Shown piece after piece: positions 1 to 7,493 of a DNA stretch of 64,000 nucleotides. Position 1 is the stretch's first letter. Each line of letters starts with the position of its first letter. This DNA comes from Paenibacillus montaniterrae (GTDB lineage Bacteria; Bacillota; Bacilli; Paenibacillales; Paenibacillaceae). Below the pieces are notes generated by a model, which had not been told where the DNA came from, did no database searches, and was given only the letters and a program-made list of their open reading frames with translations. The stretch covers positions 62,001 to 126,000 of the forward strand of contig NZ_BOSE01000006.1 in the NCBI RefSeq assembly GCF_018403185.1, written 5' to 3'. The translations under genes and the position numbers were made by a program.

Positions 1-2
1 CA

Positions 3-62
3 CCATTATCTTATGTGGGAGTGCAGGTATGGTTTCTGGTGATATGCGGATTTGTCGATTGA
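3..62 (+). CDS. possible 3' end of a membrane protein gene entering from the left edge
   Basis: The third plus-strand frame is open from the window edge to a TGA at 60-62 and reads PLSYVGVQVWFLVICGFVD. That is strongly hydrophobic, as expected of the last membrane helix of a gene lying to the left and convergent with agrA. Only 19 codons are visible, so the family cannot be named and chance is possible. Confidence 0.2.
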   Translation, partial: PLSYVGVQVWFLVICGFVD

Positions 63-81
63 TCGGGATAAGAACACAGCA

Positions 82-115
82 CAAAAAAGCCTCCAGCAGT
101 GCAGCAGCTGGAGGC
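82..115 (-). terminator. Rho-independent terminator of agrA
   Basis: A perfect 9-bp stem (89-97 with 107-115, loop of 9) is followed on the minus strand by a run of T. It lies 6 bp after the agrA stop codon and would end the agrBDCA transcript. Confidence 0.85.
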
Positions 116-120
116 AAGAA

Positions 121-855
121 CTATTTCATCGCAACACCCTTAAGTCCTTTAATATATCGGTTGGAAACAAAGCATTTTTGTCCGTTAATCATAATAATTT
201 CTCGCTTCGCAGTATCGATTTCTGCAATATTGTCCTTATTGACGACATAGGAGTTGTGGCAGCGATAAAAGCGAGAATCCATGCTGAGAACATCCTTCAG
301 CTTATAATAAAATTCTACCTGACGATTGACAGTATGAAGAATCAGCTTATGCGGCTGCAGCGCTGTCTCGAAAAATAAAATATCATTATAATCTACGCTA
401 ATCATTTTTTCGCCTGACTTTACCTGGAACAGCTTGCGATTCGAATAGCTGTTTCTCACATGGCGATTGTACGCTGTTTCAATACATTCAACGACACGCT
501 TTTTAATATCGGTATATTGATCCTTGGAAATATAGTCCATTGCCTCAACCTTGTACGTGAAGGTAAGATAAGTCAGCTCTGAGTGGGTAGTAACAAAGAC
601 GATTGAGCCTTGAGGATCATACTCGCGAATTTCCGCAGCAATAACGATCCCATTTTTTTCTTCCTTCAAATCAACGTCAAGAAAGTAGAGTCCGACAACA
701 TTATTCGCCTTTACATAGTCGAGAATTTCTTTAGAGTGTGCAGTGGAAAGAGTAATTTTCATGTCCAAATTTTCGATCATAATGTAATCTGAGATGTATT
801 TGGTCAATTGACGGCGCTGCTCATCATTATCTTCACAAATAAATACCTCTAGCAT
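121..855 (-). CDS. agrA: LytTR response regulator, AgrA-like
   Basis: A 244-residue two-domain response regulator. The N-terminal receiver domain (about 1-125) has acidic residues near the start (CEDND) and the phospho-acceptor region FLDVDL near residue 57. The C-terminal LytTR DNA-binding domain (about 135-240) carries the HNSYVVN and RYIKGLK blocks usual in this family. The ATG at 855 follows AGGAGG by 8 nt. It is the last gene of agrBDCA, 79 bp after agrC, with a terminator directly behind it. Family knowledge: AgrA is phosphorylated by AgrC when the autoinducer peptide accumulates and activates target promoters, usually including its own operon. Length and domain order are normal. The target promoters are not identified here. 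Confidence 0.9.
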   Translation of the reverse strand: MLEVFICEDNDEQRRQLTKYISDYIMIENLDMKITLSTAHSKEILDYVKANNVVGLYFLDVDLKEEKNGIVIAAEIREYDPQGSIVFVTTHSELTYLTFTYKVEAMDYISKDQYTDIKKRVVECIETAYNRHVRNSYSNRKLFQVKSGEKMISVDYNDILFFETALQPHKLILHTVNRQVEFYYKLKDVLSMDSRFYRCHNSYVVNKDNIAEIDTAKREIIMINGQKCFVSNRYIKGLKGVAMK

Positions 856-934
856 GAAACCTTCCTCCTAAAACAATCATGACCTCTGCCTGGATGTGCT
901 CCCAAGCAACTAAAACGAACATCGGGGGATCATC

Positions 935-2230
935 CTACTCTGCAATATCCAATACTTGAGTAAACTTCCCGTCTAAAATTTGTGTGTCTAACGTTACATT
1001 GTTGCAGCTCGCAACAATTTCACGCAGATTGTTAAGTCCAAGACCTCGATTTACACCTTTGGTCGAAAAGCCTTTTTCATATATTTTGTGCAGCTCTGGT
1101 GTTGTTGGACGACTGCTATTGGAGACGACAATAAGCGTGGAGCCTCCCCTTTTCACTAAAGCAACATGGACGAAAGGCCGTTCACAATGAATCGCTTCCT
1201 CAATTGCATTGTCCAATATAATCCCTACGCAGCGGCACAGGTTTACAGGCTCCATATTAATATGTTCAACAGGCTCAACGACTTCTACATTGGCATCAAT
1301 TTTGAGCTCTTGTGCTTTTATAATTTTAGAAGAGATAATGCCTTTCAGTTCTTGCATTTTCAAATTATGCAGCGAACCAAGCTTGTACGAATTAGACTTC
1401 ATGCTCATACTGATCGGCATAATGTTGTTGTTAAAATATTGCTCGAGCTTATCAATATCCCTGGAGCGAATATACTCGGACATCGACAGCAGGATATTAA
1501 TGTAATCATGTCGAAATTTCTGCATGTTCGTGTACATCTGCTCAAGATTTTCTGTATATTCTGTTAGACGCTCGTACTGGGCCTGTTGGTTGCGCATATT
1601 TGTTTCTTTTACAATCATTCTTGTCAGCAGAATACATACACCGATCAAAATTGCGAAATAAAAGATAAATAACACACTATTAGCACGTATATTTTCATCT
1701 GAAAAGCCAGATTGTTTACCTATTAAAATATTTATGTAGAAAATAATTAACGTGACGACACTTAAGATAGCAAAAACAGTACCATAGCTTCGCATAAAGC
1801 TGTCCTGCTTTAAGAAATTAGCCAATAAATACGACACTACAAAGCTTAGCAGTAACGTAACAATACATATTACAAGATTAATACCTGCTATATATGAAAT
1901 AGATTGCAAATATTCAGCTGATGGTTTTCTGATCACCAAAAAAATTGTCCTTACAATATAGTCACTAATAACTAAATTTATTAAAGCAACCACTGGAACA
2001 ACAATACTTGGAAATATCTTTTTATTAAAAAGACTTAATATGAGTATCCAAAATATGAGCAGAATAAAAACACCTATAATGCCCTGCCACATAAATAAAG
2101 GGTAGCCTAGTAAAACAGAGCCTATAAGTAATACGAATAGTAGCTTCTTACCTAACTGATACTGAAATAAAATGTAAATCGATAGCGATATGGTTATAGT
2201 CTGCAACGAAATATTAATAAAATCCGACAT
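935..2230 (-). CDS. agrC: AgrC-like GHKL sensor histidine kinase (autoinducer receptor)
   Basis: A 431-residue membrane kinase. The first 210 residues hold about six hydrophobic segments and form the peptide-sensing domain. A coiled-coil-like stretch then leads to the phospho-acceptor region FRHDYINILLSM (His near 240). The C-terminal GHKL ATPase has an N box DNAIEEAI and a glycine box GLGLNNLREI. The ATG at 2230 has AGAGG 7 nt upstream. It lies between agrD and agrA, which fixes its role as receptor of the cyclic peptide encoded by agrD. An interrupted hairpin lies in the 199-bp gap between agrD and agrC and may lower agrC/agrA expression relative to agrB/agrD. The sensing domain diverges most in this family, so ligand specificity cannot be read from sequence. 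Confidence 0.9.
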   Translation of the reverse strand: MSDFINISLQTITISLSIYILFQYQLGKKLLFVLLIGSVLLGYPLFMWQGIIGVFILLIFWILILSLFNKKIFPSIVVPVVALINLVISDYIVRTIFLVIRKPSAEYLQSISYIAGINLVICIVTLLLSFVVSYLLANFLKQDSFMRSYGTVFAILSVVTLIIFYINILIGKQSGFSDENIRANSVLFIFYFAILIGVCILLTRMIVKETNMRNQQAQYERLTEYTENLEQMYTNMQKFRHDYINILLSMSEYIRSRDIDKLEQYFNNNIMPISMSMKSNSYKLGSLHNLKMQELKGIISSKIIKAQELKIDANVEVVEPVEHINMEPVNLCRCVGIILDNAIEEAIHCERPFVHVALVKRGGSTLIVVSNSSRPTTPELHKIYEKGFSTKGVNRGLGLNNLREIVASCNNVTLDTQILDGKFTQVLDIAE

Positions 2231-2353
2231 ATGAGAACCTCTTATCGACCTATAATTTTGTTACTTATGATATATATCTTACTTCTACATTATATTATAT
2301 CATAATAGTTTTAAACATAAATCAGTTACAATATTAAAAGGTTCACACAAATA

Positions 2354-2401
2354 AATAGACTTTTCCGAGGTTAGAGGTATTCTAGCCCAGAAAAGTCTAT
2401 A
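2354..2401 (-). terminator. interrupted hairpin between agrD and agrC (partial terminator or attenuator)
   Basis: An 11-bp perfect outer stem (2355-2365 with 2390-2400) encloses a second, 7-bp stem with one mismatch (2369-2375 with 2381-2387). On the minus strand it is followed by TTTATTTGTG, a weak T-rich tract. Its place between agrBD and agrCA suggests partial termination and so unequal output of the two halves of the operon. Confidence 0.55.
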
Positions 2402-2429
2402 ATATCCATTATTGATTGTTTCAATTAGA

Positions 2430-2600
2430 TTACTTCGATTGCTTCAGCAGCTCCATTGGGATCTTAGGCTCGTGTGAAAAATACAAACACGCACTTTCCA
2501 AAGCCTGCTCGCCGCTCTTCATTGCGACATTACCCATGAATTTAGTTGCCATACCCTTCATACCGTTAAGCAGACCTTGATTCTGTTTCGTATTGTTCAT
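2430..2600 (-). CDS. agrD: AgrD-like autoinducer propeptide
   Basis: A 56-residue propeptide. Residues 1-30 form an amphipathic leader. The core ESACLYFS is followed by the charged tail HEPKIPMELLKQSK. The tail aligns position by position with the DEVEVPKEL recognition tail of S. aureus AgrD, which places the cut after Ser42 and predicts a thiolactone ring of C38-L-Y-F-S42, close to CLWFT of C. perfringens. The ATG at 2600 is chosen because AAGGAG lies about 11 nt upstream; a GTG at 2612 sits on top of that site. The gene overlaps the end of agrB by 35 bp, suggesting translational coupling. The number of residues preceding the ring in the mature peptide cannot be told. Confidence 0.9.
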   Translation of the reverse strand: MNNTKQNQGLLNGMKGMATKFMGNVAMKSGEQALESACLYFSHEPKIPMELLKQSK

Positions 2601-3207
2601 AATTTTTAACACTCCTTTTTAATAATTTATATGTGAGTGGTAGGATCATGACGATTTGTAACGCCATGCCCAACATAAGAAGACTCTTAATGAATGGGTC
2701 TGGATACAGTAATGCAATTACTGTAATCACAGCACACGTCACTATCGATTTGTTACGTAGTGAGCGTCTTCTTTCCGCTCCCAGAATCGGAGACTTGTCC
2801 GTATCTGCAGGAGCATAAAGATAAAGAAGAGTGATAAACAATAGTCCACATCCAATAACCATGAGGCTAGTAAACGGGATGTACTGGCTTAGAACAGGTG
2901 TGCCTACGAATAAGACGATACTAATGATGCTGCATACTGTGCTAGAATTAGCGTGCAAACCATAGGAGTACCTTCTTAATGCCGCATATGCAATGTGAAG
3001 AATAAGCGTCTGAAGAAAAAGCCCCAAGACAATGGCAACACCGTACACGATAATCCCTTTTGATAGATTCGTTAGTATCGTTTCAATGCCTAGCTTCATC
3101 TTCAAGTAGTCGATGTGATCGCCTTTACGCTCGTCATTCATCCTTTGCGCCAAGCGGCTTGCAAGTGACTCAATGAAACCCATTCGTTGAACCGTTTCAT
3201 CTTGCAT
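2566..3207 (-). CDS. agrB: AgrB-like membrane cysteine endopeptidase (propeptide processing)
   Basis: AgrB removes the C-terminal tail of AgrD and helps form the thiolactone. With the ATG at 3207 the protein has 213 residues and about five or six hydrophobic segments. The catalytic pair is visible in GLHANSSTVC: His85 and Cys92, seven residues apart as in S. aureus (His77/Cys84), preceded by the RRYSYG block typical of the family. This start is preferred because AGAGGTG lies 6 nt upstream; ATG 3213 is too close to that site, and the frame open to 3291 has no ribosome site. It is the first gene of agrBDCA and overlaps agrD. The promoter should lie between 3215 and 3350, in a stretch repeated near 5.48 kb. 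Confidence 0.9.
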   Translation of the reverse strand: MQDETVQRMGFIESLASRLAQRMNDERKGDHIDYLKMKLGIETILTNLSKGIIVYGVAIVLGLFLQTLILHIAYAALRRYSYGLHANSSTVCSIISIVLFVGTPVLSQYIPFTSLMVIGCGLLFITLLYLYAPADTDKSPILGAERRRSLRNKSIVTCAVITVIALLYPDPFIKSLLMLGMALQIVMILPLTYKLLKRSVKNYEQYETESRSA

Positions 3208-3236
3208 GTGCATCACCTCTCTATGCCCATATCTTA

Positions 3237-3404
3237 AACCGATAGGACAAGCGGTGAATGCTTTTGTCTTATTATGTAAAAAAATGATCATACCCGTAAT
3301 GCTATTTTTCGACCATATGTCGCAAGTGTCGTCTTTTTATTCCCAGTCGATAAATTACGCTGCATAGCTTGTCAACAAATGCTGGCGTAAACACTCTGAA
3401 ATTG
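3237..3404. repeat. diverged direct repeat, copy A (other copy at 5471-5560)
   Basis: Two blocks match copy B. Block one (3237-3256) is 19 of 20 identical to 5471-5490. Block two (3339-3404) resembles 5494-5560, the 3' end of the condensation-like gene. In copy A the blocks are about 80 bp further apart. Together the copies flank the hydrolase gene at 3678-5183. Confidence 0.6.
3355..3404 (-). pseudogene. decayed 3' end of a condensation-like gene
   Basis: On the minus strand this encodes ISECLRQHLLTSYAA followed by TAA. The intact gene at 5510-6691 ends in ISAILERLRQQLLASHAS followed by TAA. The likeness and the shared stop position point to a remnant of a duplicated copy. Nothing of the gene is recognisable upstream of about 3404. 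Confidence 0.55.
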
Positions 3405-3565
3405 TTGACAAAGGAGGAGCTAAAATTGAAAGCAAGCTAAGAATTAATTTTTTTTGATTATAGTTTCAGCACCGAGATACAAAACTTCTTTAATAAGATA
3501 TGATGGTGGAGAAATTCCACTAGCTGCCTATAAGATTGAAAAGTCTAAAGGGCGTTTCAAATAAT
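3405..3565. other. intergenic stretch with a possible coding remnant
   Basis: The plus strand is open for 37 codons from the sequence after a TAA near 3440 to a TAA at about 3562, with a TTG as the only possible start. The predicted peptide, ending in DGGEIPLAAYKIEKSKGRFK, has ordinary protein-like composition but I recognise no family. It may be the tail of a gene lost when the region was rearranged. Otherwise I see no gene here. Confidence 0.25.
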
Positions 3566-3618
3566 TCATAAAAAAATTAAGCCCCCAAGATTGTTGTGCA
3601 ACTTCTGGAGGGCCTATA
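3566..3618 (-). terminator. Rho-independent terminator of the hydrolase gene
   Basis: An imperfect GC-rich stem (GCCCTCC at the 5' side with GGGGGC at the 3' side on the minus strand) is followed by TTAATTTTTTTA. It lies about 60 bp after the stop codon of the hydrolase. Confidence 0.75.
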
Positions 3619-3677
3619 CATTCAATTGTGAAAACGCTAGGAAATTCACTAAGAGCTTCCGAAACACAGCTTACTAT

Positions 3678-5183
3678 TTATAATAGCGGGGTAGCAAATT
3701 TCATTTCAGGAAAACGGCTATTCGGTTCTTTCATTAAGTTTCCATCTCGATTTTTCAGATACATGTCGAAGAAATCCAGCATATAGGCATTCATAACGGA
3801 GTTTGCTCTTTCAGGGGCAATTTTACCTGTAATGCCTAGTAATTCGAAAATAGGAGAAATGAACTGAACATCGGTAAAATTCAAGTGCTCCGTATTTTCG
3901 ATATAGAGGACTTGTCCTCCTTCGTTGACCGCTTCGCGTATTCGTTTAAGCTCCAGCTTTTTATCTTCTGTTACTTGATCCATCCACTCTCTTGTTGAGC
4001 CCATACGGTCAAGCTCTGCATCTGTGTAAACCCGGTTATCCCTCACCATTTTTAATTGTTCGAACTCACTTTCTGAATAGATGAATAAAAACGGCTTTTG
4101 CAGCCCCTCTCTGTCATGCAGTCGGTAAAGCCCTCCGTCCAAGTCTATTCCAGCCGTGATTCGCGGATCGAAAGAAGCATCATAGGCCGTTGCACCGCCG
4201 ATGGAATGACCAAACACCCCGACATGCTTGAGATCAATCTTCCCTTTAAGGCGACTTGGAATCTGCCCTGATTGGATAAGCTCGAACTGGTCCAGCACAA
4301 AAGTCACATCATCTGTTAAAACGTCTCCCAATTTGTCGCGATTTCCTCTTTCGGTCCGATAATCGTGATCGGGCGAAAATAAGTCGTTGGTTGTGCTGGT
4401 CGTGATTCGACCGTCCGGAAACTCAGTGGCAAATGTATTGAAGGTGTGGTCGATCACGGCCACGATATATCCGTGACTTGCGAGATTTTCGGCTTGCGAC
4501 GTATGGAGGAACCTGGAAGAACCGAAGCCGGGATTCGCAAGGATCAGCGGGTATGAAGTCTGCGCTGAAGATACTTCAGTCTCTGAATAAGTATGACTGG
4601 ATACATATTTCAAGTGTTGAAAAGTAAACCCGGGAAGGCCGTAGTTCTCAGCCATATAACGTAAAATCCGAGTATCGGGAATAAAGGGAGCATACTTGCC
4701 TGAGCCAGCTTGGGCCGGATACCATACCTGAACCATCAATTCCCTCTTGCCAGTCGCGGTTGTGCCAAATGTCTCCTCCCGGCTTGAATCGATGAAATGA
4801 AAGACATGTGTACTTACCTTCAACTCGCCAGTTGGCTTCGGAAAGTTGAATACGGGAAACACATAGAGGAAGCAGCCCGTTACGATTAACCCAAACCCGG
4901 CAAAAAGGCGGCCCCACACCACCCTTCGGGTTCGGGAAGCATGAACAACTGTCGGTGTTTTGAGAGCATATATCAGGGAAAGAATAAGCATCAGGAGCAT
5001 AAATCCGTATAAAAATACTAGTTGAATTCTGTACCCTTCAACAAGCAAATGGATCACTAAAAAAATGGAGCCTGCTCCGCTTGTCAGGAATAAAGCTGTT
5101 CTTCGGATACGCTGATTGACAATGAACTGGAATGCCAACAAACATACGCTCGAAAAGAATAGCAGCATTTCAAAAAATCTCAC
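3678..5183 (-). CDS. membrane-anchored alpha/beta hydrolase, PAF-acetylhydrolase/dienelactone-hydrolase type
   Basis: A 501-residue protein: three or four hydrophobic segments in the first 115 residues, then a serine hydrolase domain, probably outside the membrane. The nucleophile elbow is GHSIGG (Ser327); candidate partners are Asp349 in DLDGG and His433 in EHLNF, spaced as in platelet-activating-factor acetylhydrolases. An oxyanion-loop-like NPGFGSS lies earlier. The GTG at 5183 is chosen because GGGGAG lies just upstream; ATG 5168 is possible. Its substrate may be an ester or acyl group on a lipid or peptide. It is monocistronic, with two palindromes upstream and its own terminator. It lies between agr and the ABC/condensation-like operon and is bracketed by direct repeats, as if inserted there. 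Confidence 0.8.
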   Translation of the reverse strand: MRFFEMLLFFSSVCLLAFQFIVNQRIRRTALFLTSGAGSIFLVIHLLVEGYRIQLVFLYGFMLLMLILSLIYALKTPTVVHASRTRRVVWGRLFAGFGLIVTGCFLYVFPVFNFPKPTGELKVSTHVFHFIDSSREETFGTTATGKRELMVQVWYPAQAGSGKYAPFIPDTRILRYMAENYGLPGFTFQHLKYVSSHTYSETEVSSAQTSYPLILANPGFGSSRFLHTSQAENLASHGYIVAVIDHTFNTFATEFPDGRITTSTTNDLFSPDHDYRTERGNRDKLGDVLTDDVTFVLDQFELIQSGQIPSRLKGKIDLKHVGVFGHSIGGATAYDASFDPRITAGIDLDGGLYRLHDREGLQKPFLFIYSESEFEQLKMVRDNRVYTDAELDRMGSTREWMDQVTEDKKLELKRIREAVNEGGQVLYIENTEHLNFTDVQFISPIFELLGITGKIAPERANSVMNAYMLDFFDMYLKNRDGNLMKEPNSRFPEMKFATPLL

Positions 5184-5193
5184 GCCAACTCCC

Positions 5194-5230
5194 CCTCTAA
5201 AATAATCCTATCAAAGGATTATTTTAGAGG
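5194..5230. promoter_or_regulatory. perfect 16-bp palindrome touching the hydrolase ribosome site
   Basis: The arms 5194-5209 and 5215-5230 are perfect complements with a 5-nt loop. On the minus strand the second arm ends in GAGG and runs straight into the GGGAG of the ribosome binding site. No T-run follows, so it is not a typical terminator. It could be an operator or an mRNA hairpin affecting translation. Confidence 0.55.
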
Positions 5231-5267
5231 AGGAACCAGGTTCGTACCATTGATTTAGATGACAATC

Positions 5268-5287
5268 ACCTTACACGCTTGTAAGGT
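5268..5287. promoter_or_regulatory. operator-like palindrome ACCTTACA-N4-TGTAAGGT
   Basis: Perfect 8-bp arms with a 4-bp spacer, about 85 bp upstream of the hydrolase start. The TTACA/TGTAA core is a form bound by several TetR- and MerR-type regulators. No matching regulator gene lies next to it. Confidence 0.4.
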
Positions 5288-5385
5288 TGCTCAATGAACT
5301 GTGAGGCAGTTACAGTAAAACAGACTGTGACGCCAATGGCAGCAACGTCCCTTATTTATTATTAATTGCCCTTTGAAAATATTGA

Positions 5386-5432
5386 AATAAAAATTAAACA
5401 CCCAAGAATGGTTTATCGCATTCCTGAGTGTG
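5386..5432 (-). terminator. Rho-independent terminator of the ABC/condensation-like operon
   Basis: On the minus strand CACACTCAGGAATG pairs, with small mismatches, with CATTCTTGGGTG and is followed by TTTAATTTTTATTT. It lies about 80 bp after the condensation-like gene. Confidence 0.75.
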
Positions 5433-5470
5433 TAATCCATATAGTATCACACTAAAACGATGTGATCTTT

Positions 5471-5560
5471 AACCGATAGAACAAGCGGTGGATATTCCCA
5501 CTTACTCAATTACGACGCATGGCTTGCCAGCAACTGCTGTCGCAAACGCTCCAAAATCGC
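5471..5560. repeat. diverged direct repeat, copy B (other copy at 3237-3404)
   Basis: This copy spans the end of the condensation-like gene and the 20-bp block 5471-5490. See copy A for the comparison. Confidence 0.6.
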
Positions 5561-6691
5561 CGAAATTCGATGAACATATTGCTGAATTTGCTCTCTCGTA
5601 TAGCTTTGCTGGCGGTACTCGAGCTTAATATGAGCGGCATTCTGACTGCGTTTGACACGAAGCACCAAGTCGTACATGCAGTATTGATCCGCCTGAACCT
5701 CAGTAAAATGCTGGCACAGCTCCTCCTCATAGCAATACATGACAGAATAATCGTGGCGATTGCCAAGTGTGCCAAGCTCGCCCTCCAACCGTTTCTTCCG
5801 CTCTAGCTGCAACGCGATCAGACGACCTTCCAACGAAGTCGATACATTCACGTATTCCTCGCTTAAGTAGTTGAAGCAGCCAATTTCATCATAGTTTCGC
5901 AGCGTCGAACGCCAATTTTCAACGATGCCATATCGTTCTCCCTCATAGCTGTAGCCTAGCAACTGCTCAACGAGCAGCTGATAGACAACCGGAATATCGA
6001 CAGCGTACTTTTTCGCAATTTGCCGCATCACCAATAGCTGCTCAGCTGTCAACGAATATGTAACCGCTATCATTCTCTTATTCTCCTTACTGCCTCGTCC
6101 CCGCAGTCCGGCATCGCGACCAGAAAATATATGCTTGGACGAAATAATCTCCATATTGCGAAGCAGACGGTAAGAGGACAGATTGCCTGCTTGAAGCTCA
6201 AACCCGCTTATTAAAGACCTGAATAATACATCCTCAAAGCATTTGGCGCTATAATCATCCAGGCAAATCGCATGAAATTCGATGTACAGATACCGCTGTT
6301 CCTCATGCTCCAAAAACTTGACGCGCCATGGATAGCCCTTTAATAAAGATATACTGGATTCTTGTGTCACAATGTACATTTCCGGCAGCATATTGATTTT
6401 AACAACCGGCACCTGCCATTGCTCAAGTGGCGGTAGATACTCGACATATTGGACATAGTGCTGCTCATGTTTATCGTATTTGAACATGACCTGCAGCGTG
6501 GCATGACTGCTGATCGTGCGGTAAAGCGCAACACGCAGCTCCTCATAGCTCATCGTATCAGGCAATGGGTACAGGTAAGGCTTGCGATGAATAGGCTGCT
6601 CATTATATTGCATCATGCATGCTTGCATTTTGGTTAGTTCGGCAGAAAAATCTGCCGGGTCCTCTGATTGATAACGACTGTAAAATAGCAA
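5510..6691 (-). CDS. stand-alone NRPS condensation-like protein, probably catalytically dead or altered
   Basis: A 393-residue protein with the layout of a nonribosomal-peptide condensation domain but no attached adenylation or carrier domain. The active-site region HHxxxDGxS appears near residue 140 as HAICLDDYS: the second, catalytic His is Ala and the Gly is Asp. Near residue 270 the stretch IGCFNYLSEEYVNV resembles the VGxFVNTLPLRV motif. The ATG at 6691 has AAGGAGGGATGTACC upstream. It follows the ABC permease by 21 bp, so the three genes form one operon. Family knowledge: condensation-like proteins without the second His often do not form peptide bonds and may act in binding. A role in handling an exported peptide or lipopeptide is inference. 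A decayed copy of its 3' end lies near 3.4 kb. Confidence 0.6.
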   Translation of the reverse strand: MLFYSRYQSEDPADFSAELTKMQACMMQYNEQPIHRKPYLYPLPDTMSYEELRVALYRTISSHATLQVMFKYDKHEQHYVQYVEYLPPLEQWQVPVVKINMLPEMYIVTQESSISLLKGYPWRVKFLEHEEQRYLYIEFHAICLDDYSAKCFEDVLFRSLISGFELQAGNLSSYRLLRNMEIISSKHIFSGRDAGLRGRGSKENKRMIAVTYSLTAEQLLVMRQIAKKYAVDIPVVYQLLVEQLLGYSYEGERYGIVENWRSTLRNYDEIGCFNYLSEEYVNVSTSLEGRLIALQLERKKRLEGELGTLGNRHDYSVMYCYEEELCQHFTEVQADQYCMYDLVLRVKRSQNAAHIKLEYRQQSYTREQIQQYVHRISAILERLRQQLLASHAS

Positions 6692-6712
6692 GGTACATCC
6701 CTCCTTGAACCT

Positions 6713-7438
6713 TTATATTCTTTTCGTTCTCGTGCGGGTAAGCAATAGCATAGTTACTCCAGCATAAAGCATTAGGCCTAGCAAATAGCCTACTAATGGA
6801 TATATCTGATCATGAACGTCACCAAGCAATATAACGACAACCTCGTTCAACCAGTATGTCGGAAATATCGTGGCTACGTCCTTTACAATGAATGGAAGCT
6901 GCTCTCTTGGCAGAAACATGCCTCCCATTACAACGAACAGCAGACCCGCCAGCACGATGCATGCTAAGCTCATCGATTTAGTTCGGGAATAGTTCATAAT
7001 GATGAATCCAAGCCCAGCCGCAATAATATTGAGCATCGCATAGGCAAGCAAGATGATAAGATAGTCAATACCTGTTAATGGCAGTTCAATATGCAGCGCT
7101 GTGTTGGTAAACAGCATCACCTCAATAAGCTGAACGGTGCCGATCGCAAGAAATACCGCAACAATTTGACAGTAATAGCTGAATTTGCTGTAGATACTTA
7201 ATAAAATGCGCTGGTCTGTCGCATGCTGCCTGTCACCATAGAACAGCATTGTATTCATAGTGGTTAGAATAATAAGAACGCCGATGATGCTGTTTAGCAT
7301 ATTGGCCATTTCTGGTGCAACGCTGGGCTCAAATGCTTTGACTAGCAAATACGCAAATAAAATCGGCATTAGCAGCATGAAGATCAGCAAACCGTTGCGC
7401 TTAAACAAACGCCTAATATATAGCTCGAATACCTGCAC
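6713..7438 (-). CDS. ABC-2 type transporter permease
   Basis: About 241 residues with six hydrophobic segments, the ABC-2 fold of drug, peptide and lipid exporters; the segment FVVMGGMFLPREQLPFIV near the fifth helix is typical. The GTG at 7438 is preferred over the ATG at 7456 because AAGGAG lies 8 nt upstream of the GTG, whereas nothing resembling a ribosome site precedes the ATG. It is the middle gene of the operon, 55 bp after the ATPase gene. With that ATPase it should form a homodimeric exporter half-pair. The substrate is unknown; the neighbouring condensation-like protein and agr genes suggest a peptide, which is only an inference. Confidence 0.85.
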   Translation of the reverse strand: MQVFELYIRRLFKRNGLLIFMLLMPILFAYLLVKAFEPSVAPEMANMLNSIIGVLIILTTMNTMLFYGDRQHATDQRILLSIYSKFSYYCQIVAVFLAIGTVQLIEVMLFTNTALHIELPLTGIDYLIILLAYAMLNIIAAGLGFIIMNYSRTKSMSLACIVLAGLLFVVMGGMFLPREQLPFIVKDVATIFPTYWLNEVVVILLGDVHDQIYPLVGYLLGLMLYAGVTMLLLTRTRTKRI

Positions 7439-7493
7439 TATTTTTTCTCCTTTCATTTGTTTCGATAGGGTGATTGTGATTAAGTATTTTCGG

